From NCBI GenBank assembly GCA_900768425.1, contig CAAGCR010000108.1, forward strand, positions 1-45,117: a DNA stretch of 45,117 nucleotides. Direction: 5' to 3'. A program made the position numbers and the translations under genes. The stretch is from Clostridia bacterium. Its GTDB lineage: Bacteria > Bacillota > Clostridia > Christensenellales > UBA1242. Under the pieces are notes generated by a model, which ran no database searches, was not told the origin of the DNA, and was given only the letters and a program-made list of their open reading frames with translations. Position 1 is the stretch's first letter. Every line of letters begins with the position of its first letter. This document shows positions 7,920 through 17,119 of this stretch, piece after piece.

Positions 7920-8525
7920 GTGTATATTTTATCACAAGTGCTAGTTGGCATATCGGATGTTTTTTGCGTAATGTCAATGCTTAGCAAACAAAAAAAGAAT
8001 ATTGTTATTTTATTAGTTTTATCAACGTTGTTGTTTTCTTTGCATTATATATGTCTTGGCGGTTGGACTGGGGCAGGCGTAGGTGGTATAGAAATTATCT
8101 TTTTACTTTTAATGTATTTGCTAGAAATTAAAGATAAAACAAAATACAATGTTTATTTATCCATTGCCACAATTATTATTACAGTCATTGTTTCAATAAT
8201 TACTTGGAGTTCTTGGATTTCGGTTTTGCCTATGATAGGTATGGTTGCGTATTTATTTTTAATGATGTTTAAAAATGTTATGATAGTAAAATCGGGTGCA
8301 TTAGTAAGATTTGTCTTTAACGGGACATATATGATTTTGTTAAAGTCCTATGTTGGTGCGGGTTTAAGTTTGGTTATTTTAGGTTTTACAATTTATGGTA
8401 TTGTAAAAGACTATAAAGAAAAAAGACAAAATAACAGCATTAAAGAAAAGGAAAGTATAAGTACAGAAAGCGACACAAAAAATATAAGTGTTCAAGAAGA
8501 ATACTTGAACGCGAATGACAAATAA
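7920..8525 (+). CDS. YgjV-family inner membrane protein
   Basis: A 201-residue integral membrane protein with about six hydrophobic helices and a charged C-terminal tail of about 45 residues (KEKRQNNS onward). The order of helices and the N-terminal SQVLVGISDVFCVMSML segment recall the Imp-YgjV family, whose function is unknown. The start is GTG 7920, with a purine-rich ribosome site GAGAGAGG just upstream. The longer frame from 7851 begins at the -35 box and cannot be translated from this promoter. It is divergent from the acetyltransferase and convergent with the gene at 8743-9168. Confidence 0.65.
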   Translation: MYILSQVLVGISDVFCVMSMLSKQKKNIVILLVLSTLLFSLHYICLGGWTGAGVGGIEIIFLLLMYLLEIKDKTKYNVYLSIATIIITVIVSIITWSSWISVLPMIGMVAYLFLMMFKNVMIVKSGALVRFVFNGTYMILLKSYVGAGLSLVILGFTIYGIVKDYKEKRQNNSIKEKESISTESDTKNISVQEEYLNANDK

Positions 8526-8675
8526 TATGGTTGTTAAAAAAATATACTAAACTTAGTATTGTAAAACGATTTTTGATTGAAAAAAGATAAAACAATTAAA
8601 GATTCTTACATTTGCATAAAGATTAATATATTAAAGAAAAATATTTTTGTGGAATTAATTAAGTTTATATAATTA

Positions 8676-8727
8676 AAAAAAGCAAAATTCAAAATGAGAT
8701 AAACTCAAAAATGAATTTTGTTTTTTT
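8676..8727. terminator. Bidirectional terminator between convergent genes
   Basis: CAAAATTCA (8683-8691) pairs with TGAATTTTG (8712-8720), with an inner GAG/CTC pair. It is flanked by an A run on the left and a T run on the right, and so serves both the YgjV-like gene and the minus-strand gene that follows. Confidence 0.8.
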
Positions 8728-8742
8728 AAATTAATCTTTTAA

Positions 8743-9168
8743 TTATTCTTTTTCTTTAACAACTTTGTGTGCAAGGAAATTCCAAACTGCATCTGCAACT
8801 GTTAAAATTAACATAATTACAACTGCCCAATGTGTCGTTTCAAAGTATTTTAATAATAAAATAAAGAATACTAGAACAAGCACTGCAAGAACAACTCCAA
8901 GAATCTTAGCAACTAGGTTTGTCTTAACAATTCCAAAAATCATTAATGTTCCAATTACAATATTTGCAATAGAAACAAAGAACATAAGCATAGGAACAAG
9001 GTAGAATACTGCGGTCATAAAACCATCAGCAAATATTTCACCTAAATGTCCCATTAATGGAAGAAAAAAGTAAGAGCCTTCAAAAGCGAAAATTCCTAGC
9101 ACAAGCATTAATACGTCCAAGCCAGCGAAAATTCCGCCTAGTAAAAGATTTTTCTTGTCAATTTTCAT
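8743..9168 (-). CDS. Small four-helix membrane protein, function unknown
   Basis: A 141-residue protein with about four transmembrane segments (residues about 9-28, 52-72, 84-104, 114-132) separated by short loops, and Lys-rich ends. I do not recognise a family. The start ATG at 9168 follows a G-rich ribosome site (GGGCGGGG) on the minus strand. It is monocistronic, with the bidirectional terminator at its 3' end. The charge pattern suggests both ends are in the cytoplasm. Confidence 0.65.
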   Translation of the reverse strand: MKIDKKNLLLGGIFAGLDVLMLVLGIFAFEGSYFFLPLMGHLGEIFADGFMTAVFYLVPMLMFFVSIANIVIGTLMIFGIVKTNLVAKILGVVLAVLVLVFFILLLKYFETTHWAVVIMLILTVADAVWNFLAHKVVKEKE

Positions 9169-9570
9169 ATTTACCCCGCCCTAGGGGTATAATACTCCAT
9201 TAAACGATAAAATATCTACTTATATGACATAATATACAAAAAACATTATTTTGTCGGTTAATTATAAAAACAAACAAAAAGTTTGTGGTGTTAATTCGCT
9301 TGGTTTTAGAATAAATATATGTTTTTGTAGTGTGTAATCTTATAAAACAATATATCAAAAAACGATAAAATTGAAAAAATATTATGTTTTTGGTGCAAAT
9401 ATTCGCAACAAGAATAATAAAACCTATAAAATTTTGTAAATTTTTTATCTAAGTTGTGAAAATTTATATACAGATTTGAAAATTTTATGTTAATATATAA
9501 TTGAATAGTTGCAAAGAAACTCAAAACTAAACTCCACTTATGCAACTTAAAAATAAAAAGGAGAATGACT
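9169..9570. other. Gene-free AT-rich interval
   Basis: About 400 bases between divergent genes. A TATAAT near 9495 could be a -10 box for the lipoprotein gene, but I see no matching -35 box. The minus-strand ORF inside (79 residues, Tyr/Phe/Ile/Asn-rich) looks like chance reading of AT-rich DNA. No structured repeat was found. Confidence 0.4.
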
Positions 9571-11085
9571 ATGTTAAAGAAAAAAAATTATAAATTGGCA
9601 GTTTTTATACTATTTGCCATTATACCAATGATTCTATTATTGTCAGCGTGCGGAGAAAAGTCTCCAAAATATTACTATTTCACAGTTGATGCACTTCCTT
9701 CACATATTTTAGAAGTTACAGTTCAAAATACAACTGGTGGCTATGGTTCAGATAGTAAAGGAAAATTCTTAGGAAAGGGTGATGTTGCTGAAATTAGATT
9801 TTTTATTGAAGAAGGATACAACCTTGGAACTTTGAAAGTTTTAAGCAATGGTGAAGAACTTACTATTACAGAAGAAGAAGGCGAATATGCCTATAAAGCA
9901 ACTTTCACACCAACAAAAGACTTTGCGATCACATTTACTGGGGCTGTTGCACCAAAAGTTGCAAACGTTCGTCTTGCAGTTGGAGATATGCTGTATCCAA
10001 GCTATCATGACAGAATTATGGTTGAAATTGACAGATATGATTTATTTGGACTTGAAAAAGGAAAAATGAGTTTTACAGAATTTAAGGCAGCTGTTAGTTC
10101 ACCTGCTCAAACAAACTATGATACGCCAATTACTGTTTCAGTTTATACAGTTGGCGCATATAATTTTGCAATTTCAAAACAAAATAGTGTTCGCATTTTG
10201 AATAATGACGGCTATACAAACATTGGTTATAATGAGCAAGTTGAAAACATTGTTGATGAAGAAAACCAAAAATATGGTTATAAACACACAATCAGATTTT
10301 CAGAAGATAATAAAATCACAATTGAAGACGCAGTTGTAGAAGAATATACAGTTGATTTTGTTCATGACTGGGATAAAGTTTCAATAAATAATGATTTGTT
10401 CACTCTTTCAGTGAATGGTGAAACTCGTGCCAAAAATTCAGGTTATTATTATATTCAAGGCGTTATCAAGTTCTCAGATTTCACAGGAACAGAACTTCCT
10501 AAACTTAAAATTGATTTCCTAAAATATGCAGATGAAAATTATAAAAACTATTATGATAATTTAACTTTTGATCTTGCTGGAACACAAGCACAAAGAAGTG
10601 CAGATGGCTCATACGTTGAGATTGAATTTGATAAATATTATAATTATAACTTTGAACACGAATGTTATATTGTTTCAACAAACGCGCTTGAACTTTTGAA
10701 AACAATGGATATGGTTACAGGAAAAAGTTCTCGCATTGTTGATAAAATTGAAATTAATGGAGATGAAGATTTCTCTCAATATGGTCATATTGTAATTCCC
10801 GAGTTGAATAATGACAAGTGTGTTGGGAGATCAAATGAAGGACTTGTGTGTTTCTTAAAAAATGAGTCTTTAACTTTCACAATTAATTTTTATAGTGAAG
10901 TTGATTATGAATATATTCGCTTTGGAGAAGTTGTTGTAAAGGTTAATAGCACTTGGAACTCAGATATTGTTGTAACAAAAGAACAATATGACTTTGATGG
11001 TGAAACAAAAGCAAGCCTATTTATAATCACAGTGCGAGCAAGTGTTCCAACTGAAAAGATAGAATTCTTTACAAATAATCCTTAA
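9571..11085 (+). CDS. Predicted lipoprotein, function unknown
   Basis: A 504-residue exported protein. A basic N-terminus (LKKKNYK) and a hydrophobic stretch end in a lipobox LLSACG, so it should be lipid-anchored outside the membrane. The body is rich in beta-favouring and acidic residues with alternating Tyr/Asn/Asp, and resembles the extracellular beta-sandwich lipoproteins of gut Bacillota. I recognise no enzyme motif. The start is ATG 9571, 7 bases after AAAGGAG (9557-9563). The other ATG at 9565 is too close to that site. It is followed by a 51-residue ORF and another lipoprotein gene. Confidence 0.8.
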   Translation: MLKKKNYKLAVFILFAIIPMILLLSACGEKSPKYYYFTVDALPSHILEVTVQNTTGGYGSDSKGKFLGKGDVAEIRFFIEEGYNLGTLKVLSNGEELTITEEEGEYAYKATFTPTKDFAITFTGAVAPKVANVRLAVGDMLYPSYHDRIMVEIDRYDLFGLEKGKMSFTEFKAAVSSPAQTNYDTPITVSVYTVGAYNFAISKQNSVRILNNDGYTNIGYNEQVENIVDEENQKYGYKHTIRFSEDNKITIEDAVVEEYTVDFVHDWDKVSINNDLFTLSVNGETRAKNSGYYYIQGVIKFSDFTGTELPKLKIDFLKYADENYKNYYDNLTFDLAGTQAQRSADGSYVEIEFDKYYNYNFEHECYIVSTNALELLKTMDMVTGKSSRIVDKIEINGDEDFSQYGHIVIPELNNDKCVGRSNEGLVCFLKNESLTFTINFYSEVDYEYIRFGEVVVKVNSTWNSDIVVTKEQYDFDGETKASLFIITVRASVPTEKIEFFTNNP

Positions 11086-11148
11086 TAATTATTGCACTTT
11101 AATTTGATAAATTTTTAAACTTATAAAACAATAAAAGAGGAAATATAA

Positions 11149-11304
11149 ATGTATAAAACAGAACTAATAGGCTACACTCCAGTAGCAAAGAAGATGGCAA
11201 AGAAAATTGAAGACAAGTGTAACGAAATGGAAAAAGAAGGATATGTTTTAATTTCCACAACAATCACACTTGGAGCAAAAGGTATTTTAATTTTTAAGAA
11301 ATAA
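11149..11304 (+). CDS. Small DUF4177-like protein, 51 residues
   Basis: A short ORF starting at ATG 11149 after AGAGG (11136-11140). The product has a Lys-rich helix (TPVAKKMAKKIEDKCNEMEK) and ends GYVLISTTITLGAKGILIFKK* with the last strand hydrophobic. The pattern of a helix, a Gly-aromatic strand and a final ILIFK resembles DUF4177, a small family of unknown role. It lies between two lipoprotein genes on the same strand and is probably cotranscribed with them. Confidence 0.6.
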   Translation: MYKTELIGYTPVAKKMAKKIEDKCNEMEKEGYVLISTTITLGAKGILIFKK

Positions 11305-11356
11305 TAAAAAATGTAAATATAAAAAATTATAATTATGACAATATAAAGGAACATAT

Positions 11357-11992
11357 ATGAAAACAAAAAACAAAATTTTTAGTTTAATAATGATAGTATT
11401 ACTAATTATTCCAGCAATGTTTTTCTTATCTGCTTGTGGTGATAAGGGGAATAATGGTTCGGGTGGAAATACCAACTTACACGATAGTTCTAAATGGTTT
11501 ACCGAAACCGAGTTGTCCGCAGTTGGATTATCTAATTTAACAGCGCCAACTGGTCTTAACGGCACAATATCTTCTAGTGACTCTTGGTTTAATGATGGTT
11601 ATTCATTTTCGCAACCTTGTGATAATGCTGACCTATTAGAACAGAATGCTGAAATTTATCTTAATTATTTCAAAACTAATTATGATGGGTATTTTGGACA
11701 TATCTCTAACAATGGTGTAAAATATGGCGAAAACAAAACATGGTATATCTTGGAACAAAGTAACTCATTAATTGATTATTTCGGTGACAATCCAAGTAAA
11801 CTTTATAAATTTTACTATGTTACAAACCACGATACAGACGAAGAAGGATATTTTGTTAAAAACGCGGTTTATACTTTTGAAATTAGATATGAATTTAGTA
11901 CCTCGACAAATCAATATATGTTCAAACTTTTCATAGAGAAGGCAGATACATCATTGAATGGAGTATATTCATATTACTATAAAATGAAATAA
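11357..11992 (+). CDS. Predicted lipoprotein, function unknown
   Basis: A 211-residue exported protein. Its signal (MKTKNKIF, then a hydrophobic run) ends in lipobox FLSACG, and a Gly/Asn linker follows. The mature part is aromatic-rich and acidic (residues about 45-211), without a motif I recognise. It shares the signal style of the lipoprotein at 9571-11085 but no clear sequence similarity in the mature part. A strong terminator follows. Confidence 0.75.
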   Translation: MKTKNKIFSLIMIVLLIIPAMFFLSACGDKGNNGSGGNTNLHDSSKWFTETELSAVGLSNLTAPTGLNGTISSSDSWFNDGYSFSQPCDNADLLEQNAEIYLNYFKTNYDGYFGHISNNGVKYGENKTWYILEQSNSLIDYFGDNPSKLYKFYYVTNHDTDEEGYFVKNAVYTFEIRYEFSTSTNQYMFKLFIEKADTSLNGVYSYYYKMK

Positions 11993-12021
11993 TTTTGTTA
12001 AATACAATTTAAACATTTATA

Positions 12022-12073
12022 AGAGGCTATAAAGAAATTATGTAAAGGACAATTTCTTTATAGCTCTTTTTAT
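12022..12073 (+). terminator. Terminator of the lipoprotein group
   Basis: GGCTATAAAGAAATT pairs with AATTTCTTTATAGCTC (one bulged G), followed by TTTTTAT. Confidence 0.85.
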
Positions 12074-12226
12074 TACAAAAATATAAAAAAGATACATTAC
12101 GGTAAAATAATAGCTTTCGTACCTTATCTCGTATTAAGGTATTTTATTCAAATTTTTTTTTGGGGGTAAAAATATGTTTTGTTGTATGTTTTTTGTGCTA
12201 TTTTATTTGAATCTCTTGATATAAAA

Positions 12227-12253
12227 AAATCGGCAAGGTTTGCCGATTTTTTT
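12227..12253. terminator. Terminator of tRNA-Arg
   Basis: AAATCGGCAA (12227-12236) pairs with TTGCCGATTT (12240-12249) around a 3-base loop. An A run on the left and a T run on the right allow use in both directions. The tRNA on the minus strand ends beside it. Confidence 0.85.
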
Positions 12254-12330
12254 TGGTGCGCCGTGAGGAGTTCGAATCCCCAACCTTTGGTTCCGTAGAC
12301 CAACGCTCTATCCAATTGAGCTAACAGCGC
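12254..12330 (-). tRNA. tRNA-Arg(ACG)
   Basis: On the minus strand the sequence folds as a complete cloverleaf: acceptor GCGCTGT/ACGGCGC, D stem GCTC/GAGC, anticodon stem TTGGT/ACCAA with loop CTACGGA (anticodon ACG), and T stem GGGGA/TCCTC with loop TTCGAAC. The CCA end is encoded (12254-12256). The A34 would be edited to inosine to read CGN codons. It has a consensus promoter and its own terminator. Confidence 0.95.
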
Positions 12331-12350
12331 ATATTTAATTAACGAATAAA

Positions 12351-12379
12351 ATTATACAACTTTAATTTGGCTTTGTCAA
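12351..12379 (-). promoter_or_regulatory. Consensus promoter of tRNA-Arg
   Basis: On the minus strand TTGACA (12374-12379), a 17-base spacer and TATAAT (12351-12356): a full match to the vegetative consensus. Confidence 0.85.
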
Positions 12380-12505
12380 TAAAAATATGCTAAGTTTTAA
12401 ATTTGAATGCATTTTAAATTTCTTAAGATAATATTTATGGTTAAAAGGTGAGTATGTCTTAAACTTTTGTCTTTATAGGCTATAAAAAATATCATCTCAA
12501 TATGT

Positions 12506-12534
12506 TTGAAAAAATTAAAACATTATGTTAAAAT
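12506..12534 (+). promoter_or_regulatory. Promoter of holB
   Basis: TTGAAA (12506-12511), a 17-base spacer and TAAAAT (12529-12534). Six bases separate the -10 box from the GTG start at 12541. Confidence 0.7.
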
Positions 12535-12540
12535 AGAAAT

Positions 12541-13509
12541 GTGAATTTTGAAAAACAAATTAAAAATTTAAAGGTGTATAGCGAATTCAAATCGGCTTTT
12601 ATGGCTGACAAATTAAGTCAGGCATATTTGTTTTTATGCCCTGATAGGCTGACAAATAAAATTTTGTTATTAGAACTTGCAAAACTTTTGCAGTGTGATA
12701 ATAACAACGCTTGTGAAATTTGTGATAATTGCGTTAAAATAACCGCCGGTACACATCCCGATGTTTTAGTCTTTCCTAAAGATAAAAACTTTATGGTTGA
12801 AGATGCTTCTACAATTTATGATAATGTTCAAGTAAAACCAATGCTCGCAAAATATAAAGTATTCATTATTAATGATTTAGATTTATCCACTGAACAGGCA
12901 CAAAACAAAATGCTAAAAATTCTTGAAGAGCCACCTAAAAATGTTGTTTTTTTAATGTCCGCAACCACACAAGATAAAGTGCTTTCAACAATTCTATCAC
13001 GCGTGCAAAAAATGACTTGTGATAAAATGGATAAGGAAAGTTTAAAAAAATTATTTTGCGAAACCGATTCAAATATTTTGCAAATAGCCATAAGTTTTGG
13101 TGATGGATATATTGGTAAAACTTTGGATATTATTAATAATCCTAACTTTATTGAAAATTATAAAAATATGGAAAATTTAATTGAAAATATGAAAAATAGT
13201 TCACAAATACCATATTTTTCACCATTTTTATTTAAAGATAAGGCAGTTTTTGAAAATAATTTAAAAATATTAAACAGTTTATTTCGTGATATGTTGATGA
13301 TTTCCTTAAACAAAGAAGAACTAATAAACAATTATTTTATAAAGGATAATTTGGAAAGTTGTATAGCGGAATATTCGGTTAATTGCTTATTACAAATTTT
13401 AAAAAGAATTAATAAAGTAAAACAAATGTTAGATAGCAATGTAAATTTAACTTTGCTTGCCGATAACTTTTTGTTTGATATATTGGAGATTAAATATTTA
13501 TGCAAATAA
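12541..13509 (+). CDS. holB: DNA polymerase III delta' subunit
   Basis: A clamp-loader subunit, 322 residues. The N-terminal AAA+-like domain keeps the four-cysteine zinc module (C..ACEICDNC, around residues 55-65), the segment AQNKMLKILEEPPKNVVFLM and the LSRVQ sensor-1 position. The P-loop is lost (FLFLCPDRLTNK in place of GxxGxGK), as allowed in delta' subunits, which need not bind ATP. The start is GTG 12541, placed at the expected transcription start, and no ribosome site is visible. Its stop overlaps ricT by 10 bases. The order holB-ricT-trmN6-rsmI matches the Bacillus region, but the small genes yabA and yazA are not present here. Confidence 0.88.
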   Translation: MNFEKQIKNLKVYSEFKSAFMADKLSQAYLFLCPDRLTNKILLLELAKLLQCDNNNACEICDNCVKITAGTHPDVLVFPKDKNFMVEDASTIYDNVQVKPMLAKYKVFIINDLDLSTEQAQNKMLKILEEPPKNVVFLMSATTQDKVLSTILSRVQKMTCDKMDKESLKKLFCETDSNILQIAISFGDGYIGKTLDIINNPNFIENYKNMENLIENMKNSSQIPYFSPFLFKDKAVFENNLKILNSLFRDMLMISLNKEELINNYFIKDNLESCIAEYSVNCLLQILKRINKVKQMLDSNVNLTLLADNFLFDILEIKYLCK

Positions 13510-14309
13510 AAGAAGTAAAAGTTTGCTTTACACAAAACGGTAAAGCGTATTCGTTTGATTGTTCAGATGTTTTTGTTCGCTATGGTCAACAAGTTTTGGT
13601 TGATACCATTAGGGGCATTGAAATAGGTACAATATGCTCAAAAGTAAGAACTCATGATGAGTCAGATTTTTCTGAGCCATTAAAAAAGGTGCTAAGAGTT
13701 GCATCTAAGGAAGATATAGAACAAAAAGAAAATAACAAAAAGAAAGAAGAAGAGATAAAAACAACTTGTGAAAGTTTGGCTAAAAAATTAAACTTAAATA
13801 TGAAAGTAGTATCTAGCGAACTTAACTTTGATGCATCTAAGGTGGTAATATCTTTCACATCTGAGCAAAGAGTAGATTTTAGAGAACTTGTAAAACAATT
13901 AGCAAGCAAATACAAAATGCGTATTGAATTAAAGCAATTAGACTCTCGCGAAGAAACCAAAGTTATGGGCGGTCTTGGACCTTGTGGCAGAGAATGTTGT
14001 TGCTCCAAATTTTTAAACGAGCCTTCTCATAGTAGTATAAAAATGGCAAAAACTCAGGGGCTTTCACTTAATCCAACAAGCATTAGCGGTCTTTGTGGTA
14101 AACTTAAATGTTGCTTAGCATACGAAAATGATTTTTATAATGAAGTGAGCAAAATAATGCCACGCCTTAACACAGAAGTTATAACACCAGATGGAAAGGG
14201 GTTAGTCATTTACAATAATCTTTTAAAACAACAGGTGAGCGTAAAATTTTTAAATCCAGATGGCTCACAAAGCATAAGAGATTATGAAGTTAAAGACTTA
14301 AAATTTTAG
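13500..14309 (+). CDS. ricT: PSP1-domain protein RicT (YaaT)
   Basis: A 269-residue PSP1-family protein. The family signature is present: GLGPCGRECCCSKFL and GLCGKLKCCLAYE, giving two cysteine clusters used for Fe-S binding in Bacillus RicT. An acidic/Lys-rich coil covers about residues 70-90. In Bacillus, RicT acts with RicA and RicF on RNase Y-dependent mRNA processing and on development. Whether the partners exist here cannot be seen. It overlaps holB and is 3 bases from trmN6. Confidence 0.88.
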   Translation: MQIKEVKVCFTQNGKAYSFDCSDVFVRYGQQVLVDTIRGIEIGTICSKVRTHDESDFSEPLKKVLRVASKEDIEQKENNKKKEEEIKTTCESLAKKLNLNMKVVSSELNFDASKVVISFTSEQRVDFRELVKQLASKYKMRIELKQLDSREETKVMGGLGPCGRECCCSKFLNEPSHSSIKMAKTQGLSLNPTSISGLCGKLKCCLAYENDFYNEVSKIMPRLNTEVITPDGKGLVIYNNLLKQQVSVKFLNPDGSQSIRDYEVKDLKF

Positions 14310-14312
14310 AGT

Positions 14313-15068
14313 ATGGAAGAAATAAAACTTAATTCAAATGAAAGGTTAGATGACTTACAGTTGGGCGGTTTAAAAATAATTCAAAAGGTCGGTGGTTATG
14401 GTTTCACAAGCGACTCTGTTTTGCTTGCAAATTTTGTAAAAGCAAAAAAATTAGATGTTTGTGTAGAGATAGGTGCTGGCTGTGGTATAATTTCTATTCT
14501 TGTAAACTATAAACAAAAACCAGCAAAAATTTTTGCGTATGAACTACAAAAATCACAATGTGAACTTTTTTCTCGCAATGTGCAAATTTGTAATATGTGT
14601 GACAGTATTGAGATAATCAACGACAAAGTCCAAAATTACAAAAAGCATACAAAAGAAGGCAGTGCAGATATTGTCTTTTCTAATCCGCCATATTTCAAAT
14701 ATGATGAAAAAGTTTGCGGAGAAATTAGCGAAAAAGTGTTAAGTCGTTTTGATAAAGAATTGCCATTGAAAGATTTATTTTTATCAGTTAGCAAAATGTT
14801 AAAGTTTGGTGGTAAATTTTATTTTATATATGACTCAGATAGATTAGATGATTGCATTTTAACAATGAAAAATTATAACCTTATTCCAAAACAAATATAT
14901 TTTATTCATCCAAATCAAACCAAAAATTCAACCACATTTTTGTGCTTGGCAACTTTGGGCGGGAAACAAAGCCTAAAAATAATGCCACCTATTTTTACAA
15001 ATGATTTTGATGGCAATTATATAGAAACATTACAAAAATTATTTAACACAGAAAATAAAAATAATTAA
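14313..15068 (+). CDS. trmN6: tRNA1(Val) (adenine37-N6)-methyltransferase-like
   Basis: A 251-residue Rossmann-fold methyltransferase. The SAM motif is EIGAGCGIISIL and the adenine-N6 motif is SNPPYF. The N-terminal RLDDLQLGGLKIIQ and GYGFTSDSVLLANF segments are typical of the TrmN6/YabB family, which methylates A37 of a tRNA. The position after ricT and before rsmI agrees with the Bacillus neighbour order. The exact tRNA target is inferred from the family. Confidence 0.85.
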   Translation: MEEIKLNSNERLDDLQLGGLKIIQKVGGYGFTSDSVLLANFVKAKKLDVCVEIGAGCGIISILVNYKQKPAKIFAYELQKSQCELFSRNVQICNMCDSIEIINDKVQNYKKHTKEGSADIVFSNPPYFKYDEKVCGEISEKVLSRFDKELPLKDLFLSVSKMLKFGGKFYFIYDSDRLDDCILTMKNYNLIPKQIYFIHPNQTKNSTTFLCLATLGGKQSLKIMPPIFTNDFDGNYIETLQKLFNTENKNN

Positions 15069-15274
15069 TAAAAAAATAAATTAAAATTATTATAATTGAT
15101 TAATATTTAATAAAAAACAATAATTTTTTGTTTGTTTTTAATTCTTCTTGTATTTGAATTGTATTTATGTGTTATTTTTAAATATTTTAAATAATAAATA
15201 AAATATTAAAAATTTTTTGAAAAGTTTTTCCAAGAAAAAAACAAAAAACAAATATAAACCAAAAAGGATAAATT

Positions 15275-16081
15275 ATGCTATATTTTGTTGCAACGCCAAT
15301 AGGCAACTTAAAAGATATTTCTTATAGAGCAATAGAAGTTTTAAACTCTGTTGATGTTATTGCGTGTGAAGATACTCGCAATTCATTAAAGTTATTAAAC
15401 TATTACAACATTCATAAAAAACTTATTGCGTATCATAAATACAACGAAGAAAATTCAAGTGAAGGTATAATTGCTTTATTAAATGAAGGTAAAGATGTCG
15501 CAATTATAAGTGATGCCGGTATGCCGGTAATTTCCGACCCAGGTGAAACAATCATTAAAAAGTTAAGAGAAAACAATATTGATTATACTGTTATACCAGG
15601 TGCAAATGCTGGGTTATGTGCTTTAATTTTAAGCGGGCTAGATGCAGGTCGTTTTACGTTTGTCGGCTTTTTGCCAGATGATAAGAAGATGCGAGAAAAT
15701 TTGCTTGCCGAAATTAAAGATTATAAAACAACCCTTTTGTTCTATGTTGCCCCACACGATGTAATTTCTGTGTGTGAAAAGTTATACAATGTTTTAGGGA
15801 AAAGAAAGGCAGTGCTAGTAAACGAAATTACCAAAATGTACGAAAAAACTTTTAATTTTAACCTAGGTGATGAAATAAATTTTGAACCTAAGGGTGAATA
15901 TGTTTTAGTAGTGGAAGGAAGCAAAAAAATAGAAGTCAACGATTTAAAAAGTCTATCAATTAAAGACCATTTGTTATACTATATAAACTTAGGCGAAACC
16001 AAAGCTGATGCAATAAAAAAGGTCGCCAAAGAACGCGGAGTTAATAAAAACGAAGTGTATCAAGTAGCAATAGATTTATAA
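15275..16081 (+). CDS. rsmI: 16S rRNA (cytidine1402-2'-O)-methyltransferase
   Basis: A 268-residue tetrapyrrole-methylase-fold enzyme that modifies C1402 in the ribosomal P site. Family hallmarks are at the N-terminus: YFVATPIGNLKDIS, ACEDTRNSLKLLN and ISDAGMPVISDPGE, with the PGANA loop following. The start ATG follows AAAAAGGA. About 200 bases of AT-rich DNA without a visible gene or structure separate it from trmN6. Confidence 0.92.
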   Translation: MLYFVATPIGNLKDISYRAIEVLNSVDVIACEDTRNSLKLLNYYNIHKKLIAYHKYNEENSSEGIIALLNEGKDVAIISDAGMPVISDPGETIIKKLRENNIDYTVIPGANAGLCALILSGLDAGRFTFVGFLPDDKKMRENLLAEIKDYKTTLLFYVAPHDVISVCEKLYNVLGKRKAVLVNEITKMYEKTFNFNLGDEINFEPKGEYVLVVEGSKKIEVNDLKSLSIKDHLLYYINLGETKADAIKKVAKERGVNKNEVYQVAIDL

Positions 16082-16150
16082 CGATATTAAAAGGTTTTGC
16101 ATTATAACTTTATTTGTTAATAAAAATTATCTGTTTAATATATATCACTC

Positions 16151-16179
16151 TTGCAAAATCTTTAAAAGTGTGATATATT
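16151..16179 (+). promoter_or_regulatory. Promoter for the exported-protein pair
   Basis: TTGCAA (16151-16156), a 17-base spacer and TATATT (16174-16179). An inverted repeat ATATATCAC (16139-16147) / GTGATATAT (16170-16178) overlaps the -10 box and could serve as the rsmI terminator or as an operator. Confidence 0.55.
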
Positions 16180-16220
16180 TTCTTTATAAAATAAAATTTA
16201 TAAAATAAAAGGGGCAAATA

Positions 16221-17114
16221 ATGAAAAAGTTTTTTAAACTATTAATAGCATTAGTCTTAATCACTGGGCTTTCCGTTGGTGCATTCTTTGTTTTTAAAAA
16301 CAAAGATAATAGCAAAAATGTGTACAACAATGTTTATGAACTAACCTATAATGTTAAAGATAAAAACAAAAATATAACCAAAAGCGTTGATGATGCTGTC
16401 AATAATATGCTTACCGTAATAAGCGAAAAAGGCTTAGATGTCGGGGATGCTAAAAACACTTTGGTAACATTCAAAAATCTAAGTGAAAACTATGCACTAA
16501 TTAGAGATGAAATTTTGGCAAGTGGTGATTTTGTAACAGCAAACACACAAGTTAATGATTACATAAACAATGCAGGCAAAGCATTGAAAAATGTTAAGAA
16601 TGTTTATAGAGAATCTTATGACTATCTTGTTAAAACTTATTATAAAATAGTAGACACTGACTACAATAAAGAAACAATGAAAACATATATCATTAACTTT
16701 GAAGTTATTTTCAAAGATATTTTAACAGATTATAACAACTTTTATTATAACTGTGGTGTTGCATATTCACATTTGCTTAATAATATGATGACAAAAAATA
16801 ATGCATATAAGTTGCAAATTGAATATCTTTCAACTTTGGTGAATAACTATTATTCAGCTACAGATGCAGAAAAAACAACATATATTTCGTTAATTAATAA
16901 TTGTGGAAGTTATTTGAACACAGACTTAATGAATGAGTACTTTGAAAATAAGTCAGTATATGATAACTTAATTGATAATTCAATTTCTTTAAATGTTCCT
17001 TTATTGTGTGAAAAACTTGTTGCGGGCGAAAAAGATGCCTACATAGCTTCACTAGAAGATGAAACTACAAAACAAATGGTAACAAATTATTTTAGCAAGG
17101 TAGTAAGGGGGTAA
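16221..17114 (+). CDS. Exported helical protein, function unknown
   Basis: A 297-residue protein with an N-terminal membrane segment or signal (residues 5-26), then an almost wholly helical body rich in Asn, Lys, Tyr and Asp. No lipobox and no enzyme motif are seen. It starts after AAAAGGGG and ends 5 bases before a lipoprotein gene of similar composition, so the two probably act together at the membrane. I do not recognise the family. Confidence 0.7.
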   Translation: MKKFFKLLIALVLITGLSVGAFFVFKNKDNSKNVYNNVYELTYNVKDKNKNITKSVDDAVNNMLTVISEKGLDVGDAKNTLVTFKNLSENYALIRDEILASGDFVTANTQVNDYINNAGKALKNVKNVYRESYDYLVKTYYKIVDTDYNKETMKTYIINFEVIFKDILTDYNNFYYNCGVAYSHLLNNMMTKNNAYKLQIEYLSTLVNNYYSATDAEKTTYISLINNCGSYLNTDLMNEYFENKSVYDNLIDNSISLNVPLLCEKLVAGEKDAYIASLEDETTKQMVTNYFSKVVRG

Positions 17115-17119
17115 ATGTT

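Noticed and set aside
9306..9545. Minus-strand 79-residue ORF
   Set aside because: Composition is that of random AT-rich DNA, with no ribosome site. Neighbouring genes do not support it.
12254..12330. tRNA-Arg as the attachment site for the phage island
   Set aside because: It is 18 kb from the island, intact, with no repeat of its 3' end found near 29629-30208 or 39335-39709.
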